Below are positions 1 through 5,068 of a stretch of DNA of 7,124 bases, one piece after another. Under the pieces are notes generated by a model, which was not told the origin of the DNA, did not search any database, and was given only the letters and a program-made list of their open reading frames with translations. The translations under genes were made by a program, and so were the position numbers. The first letter of the stretch is position 1, and each line of letters starts with the position of its first letter. Where the stretch lies: the NCBI GenBank assembly GCA_946482635.1, contig CAMLSG010000247.1, forward strand, positions 1 through 7,124, written 5' to 3'. Origin of the DNA: an uncultured Duganella sp. (lineage in GTDB: Bacteria; Pseudomonadota; Gammaproteobacteria; Burkholderiales; Burkholderiaceae).

Positions 1-623
1 AAGCTGGTGCGGGCCGAGGCATCGATTTCCCAGATGCCTTCTTCCGCGCTGTGTACGATGCGGCGGAAGCGCTCCTCGCTTTTTTCCAGGGCGGCCAGCT
101 TGCCTTCGGCCATTTCCAGCACCACCCGCAGTTGCGACAGGCCCGGCGTGCCGCTGCCCAGCAGCGTGACGGCAAAGCCGCGGTCGCCGCGCCCGCGCGT
201 CATTTGCAGCGATAGCCGCTGCGGCTCTTCACTGGCCAGGCTGTTGCTGACAAAGGCGTCGAAATCCGCGATGAAGCGCTGGGCGACATAATTGCGGAAC
301 GGGATGCCATCGGGATTCTGGCGCGGCAGTCCGAGCAAATCGGCGCCAACCAGATTCATCTGCAATATGGTGGTGTCGCTGGCGAGGACGAAATAGCCGA
401 CCGGGGCCAGCAAGTAGAGGTCGTTGAAGTAGTCCTGGTCACTGGCCAGTTGCAGCTCGCCTTCGGCGCGCTGCATGCCGCTGTAGATGGCTGGTGGCGT
501 ACCGCCCATGGCTGCCAGCACCGCCTCGCCGGGCAAGAGCGCATCAAGCCCTGCCAGTCCGGGGACGGCGGGCCGGATGGCGGTCACCTGCTCCGCCTGC
601 CTGGCATGCTGGTCTTTGTCCAT
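1..623 (-). CDS. PAS-domain signalling protein, N-terminal part (runs off the left edge)
   Basis: The minus-strand frame is open from an ATG at 623 to the window edge, giving 207 codons. A GGAAG ribosome-binding site lies five bases before the ATG. The first 60 residues are low in recognisable structure. Residues about 66-172 read as a PAS sensor domain (YLLAPVGYFVLASDTTI at 70-86, then MNLVGADLLG at 89-98). A short charged helix follows (about 172-187), and a second PAS domain starts at EERFRRIV (183-190). No signal peptide or membrane segment is seen, so the visible part should be cytosolic. PAS domains sense small ligands, redox state or light and pass the signal to an output domain. That domain (histidine kinase, GGDEF/EAL or other) lies outside the window, so the exact class is unknown. 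The gene starts 42 bases after the transporter permease on the same strand, with no terminator visible, so it may be co-transcribed with it. Confidence 0.8.
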   Translation of the reverse strand, partial: MDKDQHARQAEQVTAIRPAVPGLAGLDALLPGEAVLAAMGGTPPAIYSGMQRAEGELQLASDQDYFNDLYLLAPVGYFVLASDTTILQMNLVGADLLGLPRQNPDGIPFRNYVAQRFIADFDAFVSNSLASEEPQRLSLQMTRGRGDRGFAVTLLGSGTPGLSQLRVVLEMAEGKLAALEKSEERFRRIVHSAEEGIWEIDASARTS

Positions 624-665
624 ATGGCTTCCAGCCTAGCATGCCCTTGTGACAATGTCGAGCAG

Positions 666-1328
666 CTAACTTTGTCGATGCGCGCGGTTCAGGCGTTGTT
701 CGGCAAAGCGTTGTAATTGCTCGAATGCCAGGCTGAGAATCCAGTAAATGGCGGCTGCCGCCAGGTACAGCGGCAAGGGGCGGAAGGTGGTGGCAATCAC
801 TTCCTTCGTCGATAGCATCAGCTCCGTCATGGTGATCACCGACACCAGCGAGGTATCCTTGATCAGGCTGATCAGGGTATTGCTCATGGAGGGCACGGCA
901 ATGCGCAGCGCCTGGGGCATGATCACGTAGCGCAAGGTCTGGCCGTAGCCCAGGCCCAGGCTGTAGCTGGCCGACCACTGCCCTTTATGAATCGATAGGA
1001 TGGCGCCGCGCAGGCTCTCCGACAGGTAGGCGCCGGCATTCAGGCTCAACGCCAGGATGCCGGCGGTCACCGGCGTAAATTCGATGCCGACCGAAGGCAG
1101 GCCATAATAGATCACGAACATCTGCACCAGCAGCGGCGTGCCGCGCATCAGGCTGACGTACACATTAGCGGGCCAGCGCAGCCATTTCCACGGCAGGATG
1201 CGCATCACGGCAGTGGGGAAGCCAAGCACCAGCCCACCCACCATGGCGGCAACCGCGAACACCAGGGTGTAGCCGGCGCCCTTCAGCATCACGGGCGCCG
1301 CTTCGTGCAGCAGGTCCAGCCACTCCAT
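666..1328 (-). CDS. Amino-acid ABC transporter permease, TcyL/YecS-like (HisM family)
   Basis: This is the inner-membrane permease of a polar amino-acid importer, 220 residues, the usual size for the family. The N-terminal KGAGYTL motif (16-22), SLMRGTPLLVQMFVIYYGLP (59-78) and IKDTSLVSVI (156-165) are hallmarks of HisM/TcyL-type permeases. The ATPase-contacting EAA loop lies at about 117-141 (WSASYSLGLGYGQTLRYVIMPQA), with the central Gly kept and the EAA triad degenerate. Several hydrophobic segments span the protein. From memory it closely resembles E. coli TcyL (YecS), so cystine or a related amino acid is the likely substrate, but specificity cannot be read from a permease. The ATG at 1328 is preferred over an in-frame ATG at 1364, because the latter would overlap the upstream gene by 34 bases and adds only a basic, non-family stretch. 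Only two bases separate it from the stop of the binding protein, so the two are clearly one operon. Confidence 0.93.
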   Translation of the reverse strand: MEWLDLLHEAAPVMLKGAGYTLVFAVAAMVGGLVLGFPTAVMRILPWKWLRWPANVYVSLMRGTPLLVQMFVIYYGLPSVGIEFTPVTAGILALSLNAGAYLSESLRGAILSIHKGQWSASYSLGLGYGQTLRYVIMPQALRIAVPSMSNTLISLIKDTSLVSVITMTELMLSTKEVIATTFRPLPLYLAAAAIYWILSLAFEQLQRFAEQRLNRAHRQS

Positions 1329-1330
1329 GC

Positions 1331-2095
1331 TTACGGCGCCTTGCTGACGTCGGTGCCGAACCATTTCATGGAAATGGCTTTCAGGCTGCCGTCGGCCGCG
1401 GCATCGGCCAGCACCTTGTTGAGCGCGGCCTTGAATTCCGGATTGCCCTTCTGGAAGGGGATGCCCATGCGTTCGACAGCGCCAACGCGGGCGCCGGCCT
1501 TGATCGGCAGCTTGGTGGTTTTCAGCAGGTAGGCGGTCATCAGGCTGTCGTTAAGGGCGGCGTCGATGCGGCCGAGCGCCAGGTCGGTCAGGTTTTCCGG
1601 TGCGGCCGGGTAGCCTTTCACGTCAATGCCGGGGACGGCCTTCAATTGCATTTCGTAGACGCTGCCCTGCCCCGCGCCGACGCGCTTGCCTTTCAATTGT
1701 TCGAGGGACGTCCAGTTGTTCTTGTCGTCCTTGCGTACGATCAGCATCGGAGAGGAGTAGATGTAGGGCGTGCTGAAATCGAACGCCTGCTCACGCTTGG
1801 GGTTGATGCCGACCTGCGAAATGATCACGTCGTATTTGTTGCTGGCCAGGCCGGCCAGGATCGATGCCCATTCGGTGGTGACGAATTCGGGTTTCAGCCC
1901 CAGTTTTCCTGCTACCAGGCGCGCCACGTCGACGTCGTAACCAGCCAGTTCGCCGTTCTTTTCCTTGAAGTTGAACGGCGGATAGACGCCTTCCATTGCG
2001 ACTTTCAGCGTCCCGCGCGCCTTGACGGTTTGCAGCAGGTCGGCGGCGTTCGCGTGCAGCGCAGCTGCGGCTAGCAAAATTGCAAAGAAGCGCAT
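1331..2095 (-). CDS. Periplasmic amino-acid-binding protein, TcyJ/FliY-like (SBP_bac_3)
   Basis: This is the solute-binding protein of the importer, 254 residues. A signal peptide is visible (MRFFAILLAAAALHANA, probable cut after A17 at an A-N-A site), so it acts in the periplasm. The mature part has the family-3 signatures: GTLKVAMEGVYPPF (28-41), GYDVDVARLVA (52-62), R101 in the position that normally holds the ligand carboxylate, DFSTPY (106-111), LGRIDAALND (174-183) and the terminal KWFG (244-247). The pattern is closest, from memory, to cystine-binding TcyJ (FliY), but other polar amino acids cannot be excluded. The reading frame stays open 60 codons further upstream. The ATG at 2095 is chosen because it starts the signal peptide and has an AAAAGGA ribosome-binding site about seven bases before it, which abuts the stop codon of the preceding gene. 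Translation may therefore be coupled to that gene. Confidence 0.93.
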   Translation of the reverse strand: MRFFAILLAAAALHANAADLLQTVKARGTLKVAMEGVYPPFNFKEKNGELAGYDVDVARLVAGKLGLKPEFVTTEWASILAGLASNKYDVIISQVGINPKREQAFDFSTPYIYSSPMLIVRKDDKNNWTSLEQLKGKRVGAGQGSVYEMQLKAVPGIDVKGYPAAPENLTDLALGRIDAALNDSLMTAYLLKTTKLPIKAGARVGAVERMGIPFQKGNPEFKAALNKVLADAAADGSLKAISMKWFGTDVSKAP

Positions 2096-2106
2096 CAGGA
2101 ATCCTT

Positions 2107-2511
2107 TTAGTAAGAACGGCGGCGGCCGAAATTGTGGCCTACTACGAGGGTGGTGGTGGCGATCAGCACGGACAGGCCAAGGATGAGCTGCACCAGCTTG
2201 TCTTCGGGCAGCGTCCATAGGCGGCCTTTCGGCGGCTCGCAGCCGGCGATGGCGCACAGCAATGGCTCCACCCAATCGGCTTCAGGAGTAACATCGAGGA
2301 TAACGGCGCCCTCGGTGGTCTGCATGTAAATGTCGCCGCCCTCGGCCAGGCTGAAACACACGCCGTAGCCGGTTTCCTGCTTGCCGACGTGTTCCTTCAG
2401 CGCGAGGTCGTGCTCGGCAATCCACAGCTCCACGTCCTGGGGCGTTTCCAGTGCAGTCCAGGGCACCGGGCGAAAGCGCGGCTTGGCCGCATCGTCATCG
2501 TGATTAAACAT
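2107..2511 (-). CDS. Hypothetical protein with a C-terminal membrane anchor
   Basis: A 134-residue protein I do not recognise. The N-terminal part is soluble and acidic (HDDD at 4-7), with several Trp and aromatic residues (W18, W30, W80, W99) and two cysteines (C86, C91) in LLCAIAGCEPPKG. A single hydrophobic segment at about 106-125 (LVQLILGLSVLIATTTLVVG) is followed by a nine-residue tail with three arginines. This is the layout of a tail-anchored membrane protein; there is no N-terminal signal peptide. The ATG at 2511 lacks a clear ribosome-binding site, but an in-frame TGA two codons upstream excludes an earlier start. It is the first gene of the transporter run, and its stop lies 11 bases before the binding-protein start. 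Shared transcription suggests a link with the importer, but nothing in the sequence states the job. Confidence 0.75.
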   Translation of the reverse strand: MFNHDDDAAKPRFRPVPWTALETPQDVELWIAEHDLALKEHVGKQETGYGVCFSLAEGGDIYMQTTEGAVILDVTPEADWVEPLLCAIAGCEPPKGRLWTLPEDKLVQLILGLSVLIATTTLVVGHNFGRRRSY

Positions 2512-2546
2512 GGGTCAGGAGTGTAACCGAAACGTGGGGAGGCAGT

Positions 2547-2732
2547 ATGAAAGTAAACGAATATGTATCTGAGTTTGATGCCTTCTTTGGCAAGCTGCTG
2601 GATGAGCATCCGGAGATGGTCGAAGACCAGCGGGTGGGGTGGAATATCTGGTGGGACCATAAGGTGGACCTGGAGGCCGAAAGGCTGGCCAGGACGGATG
2701 CGGTGCCGACGCCGGCGTATTACTACCATTGA
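2547..2732 (+). CDS. DUF3460 family small protein
   Basis: A 61-residue protein with a strong ribosome-binding site (GGGGAGG at 2536-2542, four bases before the ATG). The pattern fits DUF3460, a family of roughly 60 residues found mainly in betaproteobacteria: an N-terminal Y-x-SEF-x-x-F stretch (YVSEFDAFF, 6-14), a central HPEMVEDQR-x-G segment, the WWDHK-x-DL core (35-42) and a C-terminal VPTPAYYYH. The function of the family is unknown. It is predicted soluble, charged and largely helical. It is divergent from the tail-anchored protein, with only 35 bases between the two start codons, and convergent with the murein endopeptidase downstream. Family assignment is from memory of the pattern. 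Confidence 0.82.
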   Translation: MKVNEYVSEFDAFFGKLLDEHPEMVEDQRVGWNIWWDHKVDLEAERLARTDAVPTPAYYYH

Positions 2733-2748
2733 AAACCGGTAAACCGGT
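2733..2748. repeat. Tandem AAACCGGT direct repeat (two copies)
   Basis: AAACCGGT occurs twice back to back, directly after the DUF3460 stop codon. The last bases of the second copy form the start of the hairpin that follows, so the two structures share sequence. Each unit contains the palindrome ACCGGT. Two copies could be chance; no role is claimed. Confidence 0.5.
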
Positions 2749-2772
2749 GTCAGACCCATCGGGTCAGACACC
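2746..2772. terminator. Intergenic hairpin between convergent genes (terminator- or REP-like)
   Basis: GGTGTCAGACCC (2746-2757) pairs with GGGTCAGACACC (2761-2772) around a three-base ATC loop, giving a 12-position stem with a single A-A mismatch at 2752/2766. It lies in the 62-base gap between the convergent DUF3460 and endopeptidase genes, where a bidirectional terminator is expected. There is no T-tract on the plus-strand side. On the minus-strand side it is followed by a moderately T-rich stretch containing TTTACCGGTTTT. It may therefore be an imperfect terminator, or a member of a dispersed palindromic repeat family. I recall similar GGTGTC-AGACCC hairpins as frequent in Oxalobacteraceae genomes, but could not check this. 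Confidence 0.45.
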
Positions 2773-2794
2773 TGGCCTGCGGCGGCCGCGTATT

Positions 2795-3412
2795 CTAGCC
2801 TTTCCAGCTCCGCTGCAGCCCGGTATCCGCATGAATCCACCCGCCCCGCGGCCCCTGGCGGTAATAGAACCCCACGCCGCCCTGCCGGAAACTCTGCACC
2901 AGGCTGCCCAGCACTTCCGCATTCAGGTTCGGAATCCGGATATCGGCCGCTTTGCCGCTCATATGCAGCGACTGCCGCGCCGCAGGAATTCCCTGTTCGA
3001 TCAACTTTTTGTTGGAAGCCGGCGTGCGATACCCCGACAGGATCTCCAGCGGACTCTCGATCCCGAAGCGCTGCACGAAGGCCTGCGCGCCCCACAGCGT
3101 CTCAAACAACTTGGGATCGATCGGCGCCGTTTCCTTGCCATTCACATCCCGCAGCAAATGGCATAGCTCCTGGTAAGCCGCGTCGATGATCTCGCCATCT
3201 TTCCAGTAGGTCAGCCGAGCCTTTTCCCCGCTCTGCGGCCGGATCACGCTGATTGTGCGCGGCTTGATCCAGAATTCCAGGTCGAGGGTCTGGGCATCGA
3301 AAATATCCGGCGGAGGTTCCGGCTCCGACTGCGGGCGGCTTTGGCCGACCAGCGGCAGTCCAGCCAGCGCGGTGCCGGCCATCATCTGGAGGAAGTCTCT
3401 GCGTGTTGCCAT
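2795..3412 (-). CDS. Tat-exported murein endopeptidase, MepK/YcbK-like (DUF882, peptidase M15 fold)
   Basis: A 205-residue protein with a twin-arginine signal (TRRDFLQ at 3-9, then a hydrophobic stretch to about residue 23), so it is exported folded to the periplasm. The C-terminal half matches DUF882/YcbK, zinc peptidases of the M15 fold: IDPKLFETLW (98-107), ILSGYRT (124-130), SLHMSGKAADIR (148-159) and GGWIHADTG (190-198). H150, D157 and H194 are the expected zinc ligands. E. coli MepK of this family cleaves peptidoglycan cross-links during cell-wall growth, and the same role is inferred here. A segment at about 45-90 matches the YcbK pre-domain. The ATG at 3412 places the twin arginines at residues 4-5, as expected. 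An extended -10 promoter lies just upstream. The ferredoxin gene on the same strand ends 63 bases before this start; no functional link between them is known to me. Confidence 0.9.
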   Translation of the reverse strand: MATRRDFLQMMAGTALAGLPLVGQSRPQSEPEPPPDIFDAQTLDLEFWIKPRTISVIRPQSGEKARLTYWKDGEIIDAAYQELCHLLRDVNGKETAPIDPKLFETLWGAQAFVQRFGIESPLEILSGYRTPASNKKLIEQGIPAARQSLHMSGKAADIRIPNLNAEVLGSLVQSFRQGGVGFYYRQGPRGGWIHADTGLQRSWKG

Positions 3413-3424
3413 GGCGATTCCATC

Positions 3425-3434
3425 TATTGCAATA
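3425..3434. promoter_or_regulatory. Perfect 10-bp palindrome at the endopeptidase transcription start
   Basis: TATTGCAATA is its own reverse complement. It lies just downstream of the predicted -10 box at 3441-3446, at about the expected transcription start of the endopeptidase gene. The position suits an operator for a dimeric regulator, but a palindrome of this length can occur by chance, and I do not recognise it as a known site. Confidence 0.3.
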
Positions 3435-3440
3435 ACGATT

Positions 3441-3469
3441 ACTATAGCAACAGAGCGGCGACTTGAGAA
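3441..3469 (-). promoter_or_regulatory. Extended -10 sigma70-type promoter of the endopeptidase gene
   Basis: Read on the minus strand, TTCTCA (3469-3464, four of six matches to the -35 consensus) is followed by a 17-base spacer and TATAGT (3446-3441, five of six matches to the -10 consensus). The bases TGC directly before the -10 give an extended -10 element. Transcription should start near 3434, about 22 bases before the ATG at 3412. It lies in the short gap after the ferredoxin stop codon, so the endopeptidase need not rely on the ferredoxin promoter. Confidence 0.55.
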
Positions 3470-3475
3470 ACCCCT

Positions 3476-3766
3476 TTAACAATTTGTCGTAAACTTGGCA
3501 GCTGGCGCCACGATGACGAGGTCGGAAGCCGCTACCGCGACGCAAGGCAGGATATAGCCTTCCCGCTTCTCGTCCAGGCTCAAGCCCGGCCATTCGATCA
3601 GGTGGCGGGCCGTGCCGCTTTGTACCTGGCAAATGCAGGTGCGGCAGGTGCCATTGCGACAGGAACTGGGCAGCACCACGCCGGCGCGGGCAGCCGCCAC
3701 CAGCAGGCTGGCTTCGCCATCCGTTTCGAACGATAATCCCTTCGGCTCAACTCTTATCTGAAACAC
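3476..3766 (-). CDS. [2Fe-2S] plant-type ferredoxin
   Basis: A 96-residue electron carrier. The cluster ligands have the plant-type spacing: C36-x4-C41-x2-C44 in SSCRNGTCRTC, then C75 in ILPCVA. Two further cysteines, C46 and the last residue C96, are outside the motif. The pattern (MFQIRVEP start, IEWPGLS at 57-63) resembles a betaproteobacterial ferredoxin family of about 90-100 residues, found as free-standing proteins without a reductase domain. It should act in the cytosol; its partner is not evident from the neighbours. The start is GTG at 3766, supported by GAGG four bases upstream and by an in-frame TAG four codons upstream. No in-frame ATG is available. The first base of the divergent DUF1697 gene lies only two positions away, at 3768. 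Confidence 0.9.
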   Translation of the reverse strand: MFQIRVEPKGLSFETDGEASLLVAAARAGVVLPSSCRNGTCRTCICQVQSGTARHLIEWPGLSLDEKREGYILPCVAVAASDLVIVAPAAKFTTNC

Positions 3767-3767
3767 A

Positions 3768-4280
3768 ATGCCTCGCTATATTGCCCTGCTCCGTGGCGTC
3801 AGCCCGATGAACTGCAAGATGCCGGAACTGAAAGCGGCCTTTGAAAGTGCAGGATTTTCCAACGTCAAAACACTTCTTTCAAGCGGCAATGTAGCATTCG
3901 ACGCCCGCTCCGCCACTACAGCCGCGCTGGAGCGAAAGGCCGAGGCAGCAATGGAGAAGGCGCTCGGCCGCAGCTTCTACACCATCATCCGCTCCCAAAA
4001 GCACTTGCAGGACCTGCTGGCCGAAGATCCCTACCCCGGCCTTGGCGCCGATCCCGCCGCCAAGCGCGTGGTGAGTTTCCTGCGTAATGCGCCGCCCAAG
4101 ACTGTGCTGCCGCCCGCCGTCAGCGGCGCCGAAATGCTTGGCGTCATCGGCAGCGAGGTATTTTCGACCTATTTACCGAGCAGCGATGGCCCGGTCTTCA
4201 TGCGCCTGATCGAAAAAACCTTCGGCAAGGACATCACCACCCGCACCTGGGACACGGTGCGCAAATGCGCGGCGGCCTGA
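3768..4280 (+). CDS. DUF1697 family protein
   Basis: A 170-residue cytosolic protein of the DUF1697 family (PF08002), whose biochemical role is unknown. The diagnostic start MPRYIALLRGVSPMNCKMPELK (1-22 region), the LSSGNVAFD segment (37-45) and the C-terminal EKTFGKDITTRTWDTV (149-164) are all present, and the length is typical. The start at 3768 is fixed by the conserved N-terminus, although no good ribosome-binding site precedes it. GATAAT at 3732-3737, inside the ferredoxin coding region, is a possible -10 box, but no good -35 accompanies it. The gene overlaps the AraC-type regulator by one base at its stop codon, so it is the first gene of a probable three-gene operon. Confidence 0.88.
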   Translation: MPRYIALLRGVSPMNCKMPELKAAFESAGFSNVKTLLSSGNVAFDARSATTAALERKAEAAMEKALGRSFYTIIRSQKHLQDLLAEDPYPGLGADPAAKRVVSFLRNAPPKTVLPPAVSGAEMLGVIGSEVFSTYLPSSDGPVFMRLIEKTFGKDITTRTWDTVRKCAAA

Positions 4281-5023
4281 TGGCGGGCCAGCATTGGTCG
4301 GGTAATGCGCTGCTCTCGCCCGGCTTCGGCGTATTCCGCGGCGTCATCGGCGATAGCGCATTGCACACCCATTACGCGCACCAGCTGGTGATCTCGCTGC
4401 ATGACGAAATTGGCGTTGCATTCCCTACCGGCCCGCTGCGAGCCCCTGGAATTGCCATACCGGCCGGGCTACCGCATTGCGTCTGCGCGGACGAAGCGCT
4501 GCTGGTCTACCTGGACCCGCTGACGCCGGAAGGGGCCGCCCTGTTCCAGGCGCCGGCTACCACGCCGATGCTGCTCGCGGAGGGTCTTTGCAGCAGGCTG
4601 CTCGCGGCAGCTGATCAAGGCCAGCCCCTGCGCAGCGTGCTGCGGGACGCGTTCGGCCTGTCCGTCCCGTCAGCGCCGGATGCACGCATAGCCGCCGTGG
4701 CGGACGCGCTCCGCACCGGGATGACTAGCGGCGGCGTCAACAGGCTCCAGCTGGCTGAGCTGGCGAATCTGTCGCCAAGCCGCTTTTCCCATTGGTTTGT
4801 CGAACAGACCGGCCTCCCCTTGCGCAGCTACCGCAAATGGCTGCGCCTGGAACTGGCACTGCACCAGCTCGCGCAACGCGGCAACCTGACCGACGCCGCC
4901 CATGCAGCCGGGTTCGCCGACTCGGCCCACCTTTCGCGCACTTTCCGCGAGATGTTCGGCCAGAACCCGGCCGCCCTGCTGCACGGGATCGTGCTGGATA
5001 GCTCTTTCGTTCAAGCCGCCTGA
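4280..5023 (+). CDS. AraC-family transcriptional regulator
   Basis: A 247-residue DNA-binding regulator. The N-terminal half looks like a small cupin-type effector domain with a His cluster (H29, H31, H34). The C-terminal half has the AraC double helix-turn-helix: LQLAELANLSPSRFSHWFVEQTG at about 156-178, and TDAAHAAGFADSAHLSRTFREMFG at about 204-227, ending in the typical FGQNPAALL. The effector is unknown. The ATG at 4280 shares its A with the TGA of DUF1697 (TGATG), the usual sign of translational coupling. An in-frame ATG at 4265 would add MRGGL and is possible, but has no better ribosome-binding site. The next gene, a membrane hydroxylase, starts 45 bases downstream and is the most likely regulatory target or functional partner; this is inferred from position only. 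Confidence 0.88.
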   Translation: MAGQHWSGNALLSPGFGVFRGVIGDSALHTHYAHQLVISLHDEIGVAFPTGPLRAPGIAIPAGLPHCVCADEALLVYLDPLTPEGAALFQAPATTPMLLAEGLCSRLLAAADQGQPLRSVLRDAFGLSVPSAPDARIAAVADALRTGMTSGGVNRLQLAELANLSPSRFSHWFVEQTGLPLRSYRKWLRLELALHQLAQRGNLTDAAHAAGFADSAHLSRTFREMFGQNPAALLHGIVLDSSFVQAA

Positions 5024-5040
5024 AGCAAGCGCCCTTACGC

Positions 5041-5066
5041 TGGCCTTCTTTTCACAAAGGAGGCCA
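5041..5066 (+). promoter_or_regulatory. Hairpin enclosing the hydroxylase ribosome-binding site
   Basis: TGGCCTTCTTT (5041-5051) pairs with AAAGGAGGCCA (5056-5066) around a four-base TCAC loop: 11 pairs, one of them a U-G wobble (5047/5060). The whole Shine-Dalgarno sequence AAAGGAGG (5056-5063) lies in the 3' arm, and the stem ends two bases before the ATG at 5069. Formed in the mRNA, it would block translation initiation of the hydroxylase. No T-tract follows, so it is unlikely to be a terminator of the regulator gene. Confidence 0.6.
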
Positions 5067-5068
5067 AC

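Noticed and set aside
1646..2074. A 142-codon open frame on the plus strand opposite the binding protein
   Set aside because: The minus strand encodes a full periplasmic binding protein with a signal peptide; the plus-strand frame lacks a ribosome-binding site or family pattern.
2096..2275. A 60-residue N-terminal extension of the binding protein from an ATG at 2275
   Set aside because: It would overlap the upstream gene, consists of an arginine- and proline-rich non-family stretch, and would bury the signal peptide, whereas the ATG at 2095 has a good ribosome-binding site.
2397..3095. A 232-codon open frame on the minus strand spanning the DUF3460 gene and parts of both flanking genes
   Set aside because: It crosses the ends of three well-supported genes in a different frame, has a G/R-rich composition and no recognisable motif.
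3764..3790. A possible ferredoxin promoter on the minus strand inside the DUF1697 gene (CTGACG, 16 bases, TATAGC)
   Set aside because: Both boxes match only four of six consensus positions, and transcription would start almost at the GTG, removing most of the ribosome-binding site.
5041..5066. Reading the hairpin before the hydroxylase as a rho-independent terminator of the regulator gene
   Set aside because: No T-tract follows the 3' arm; instead the arm contains the ribosome-binding site and is followed directly by the start codon.
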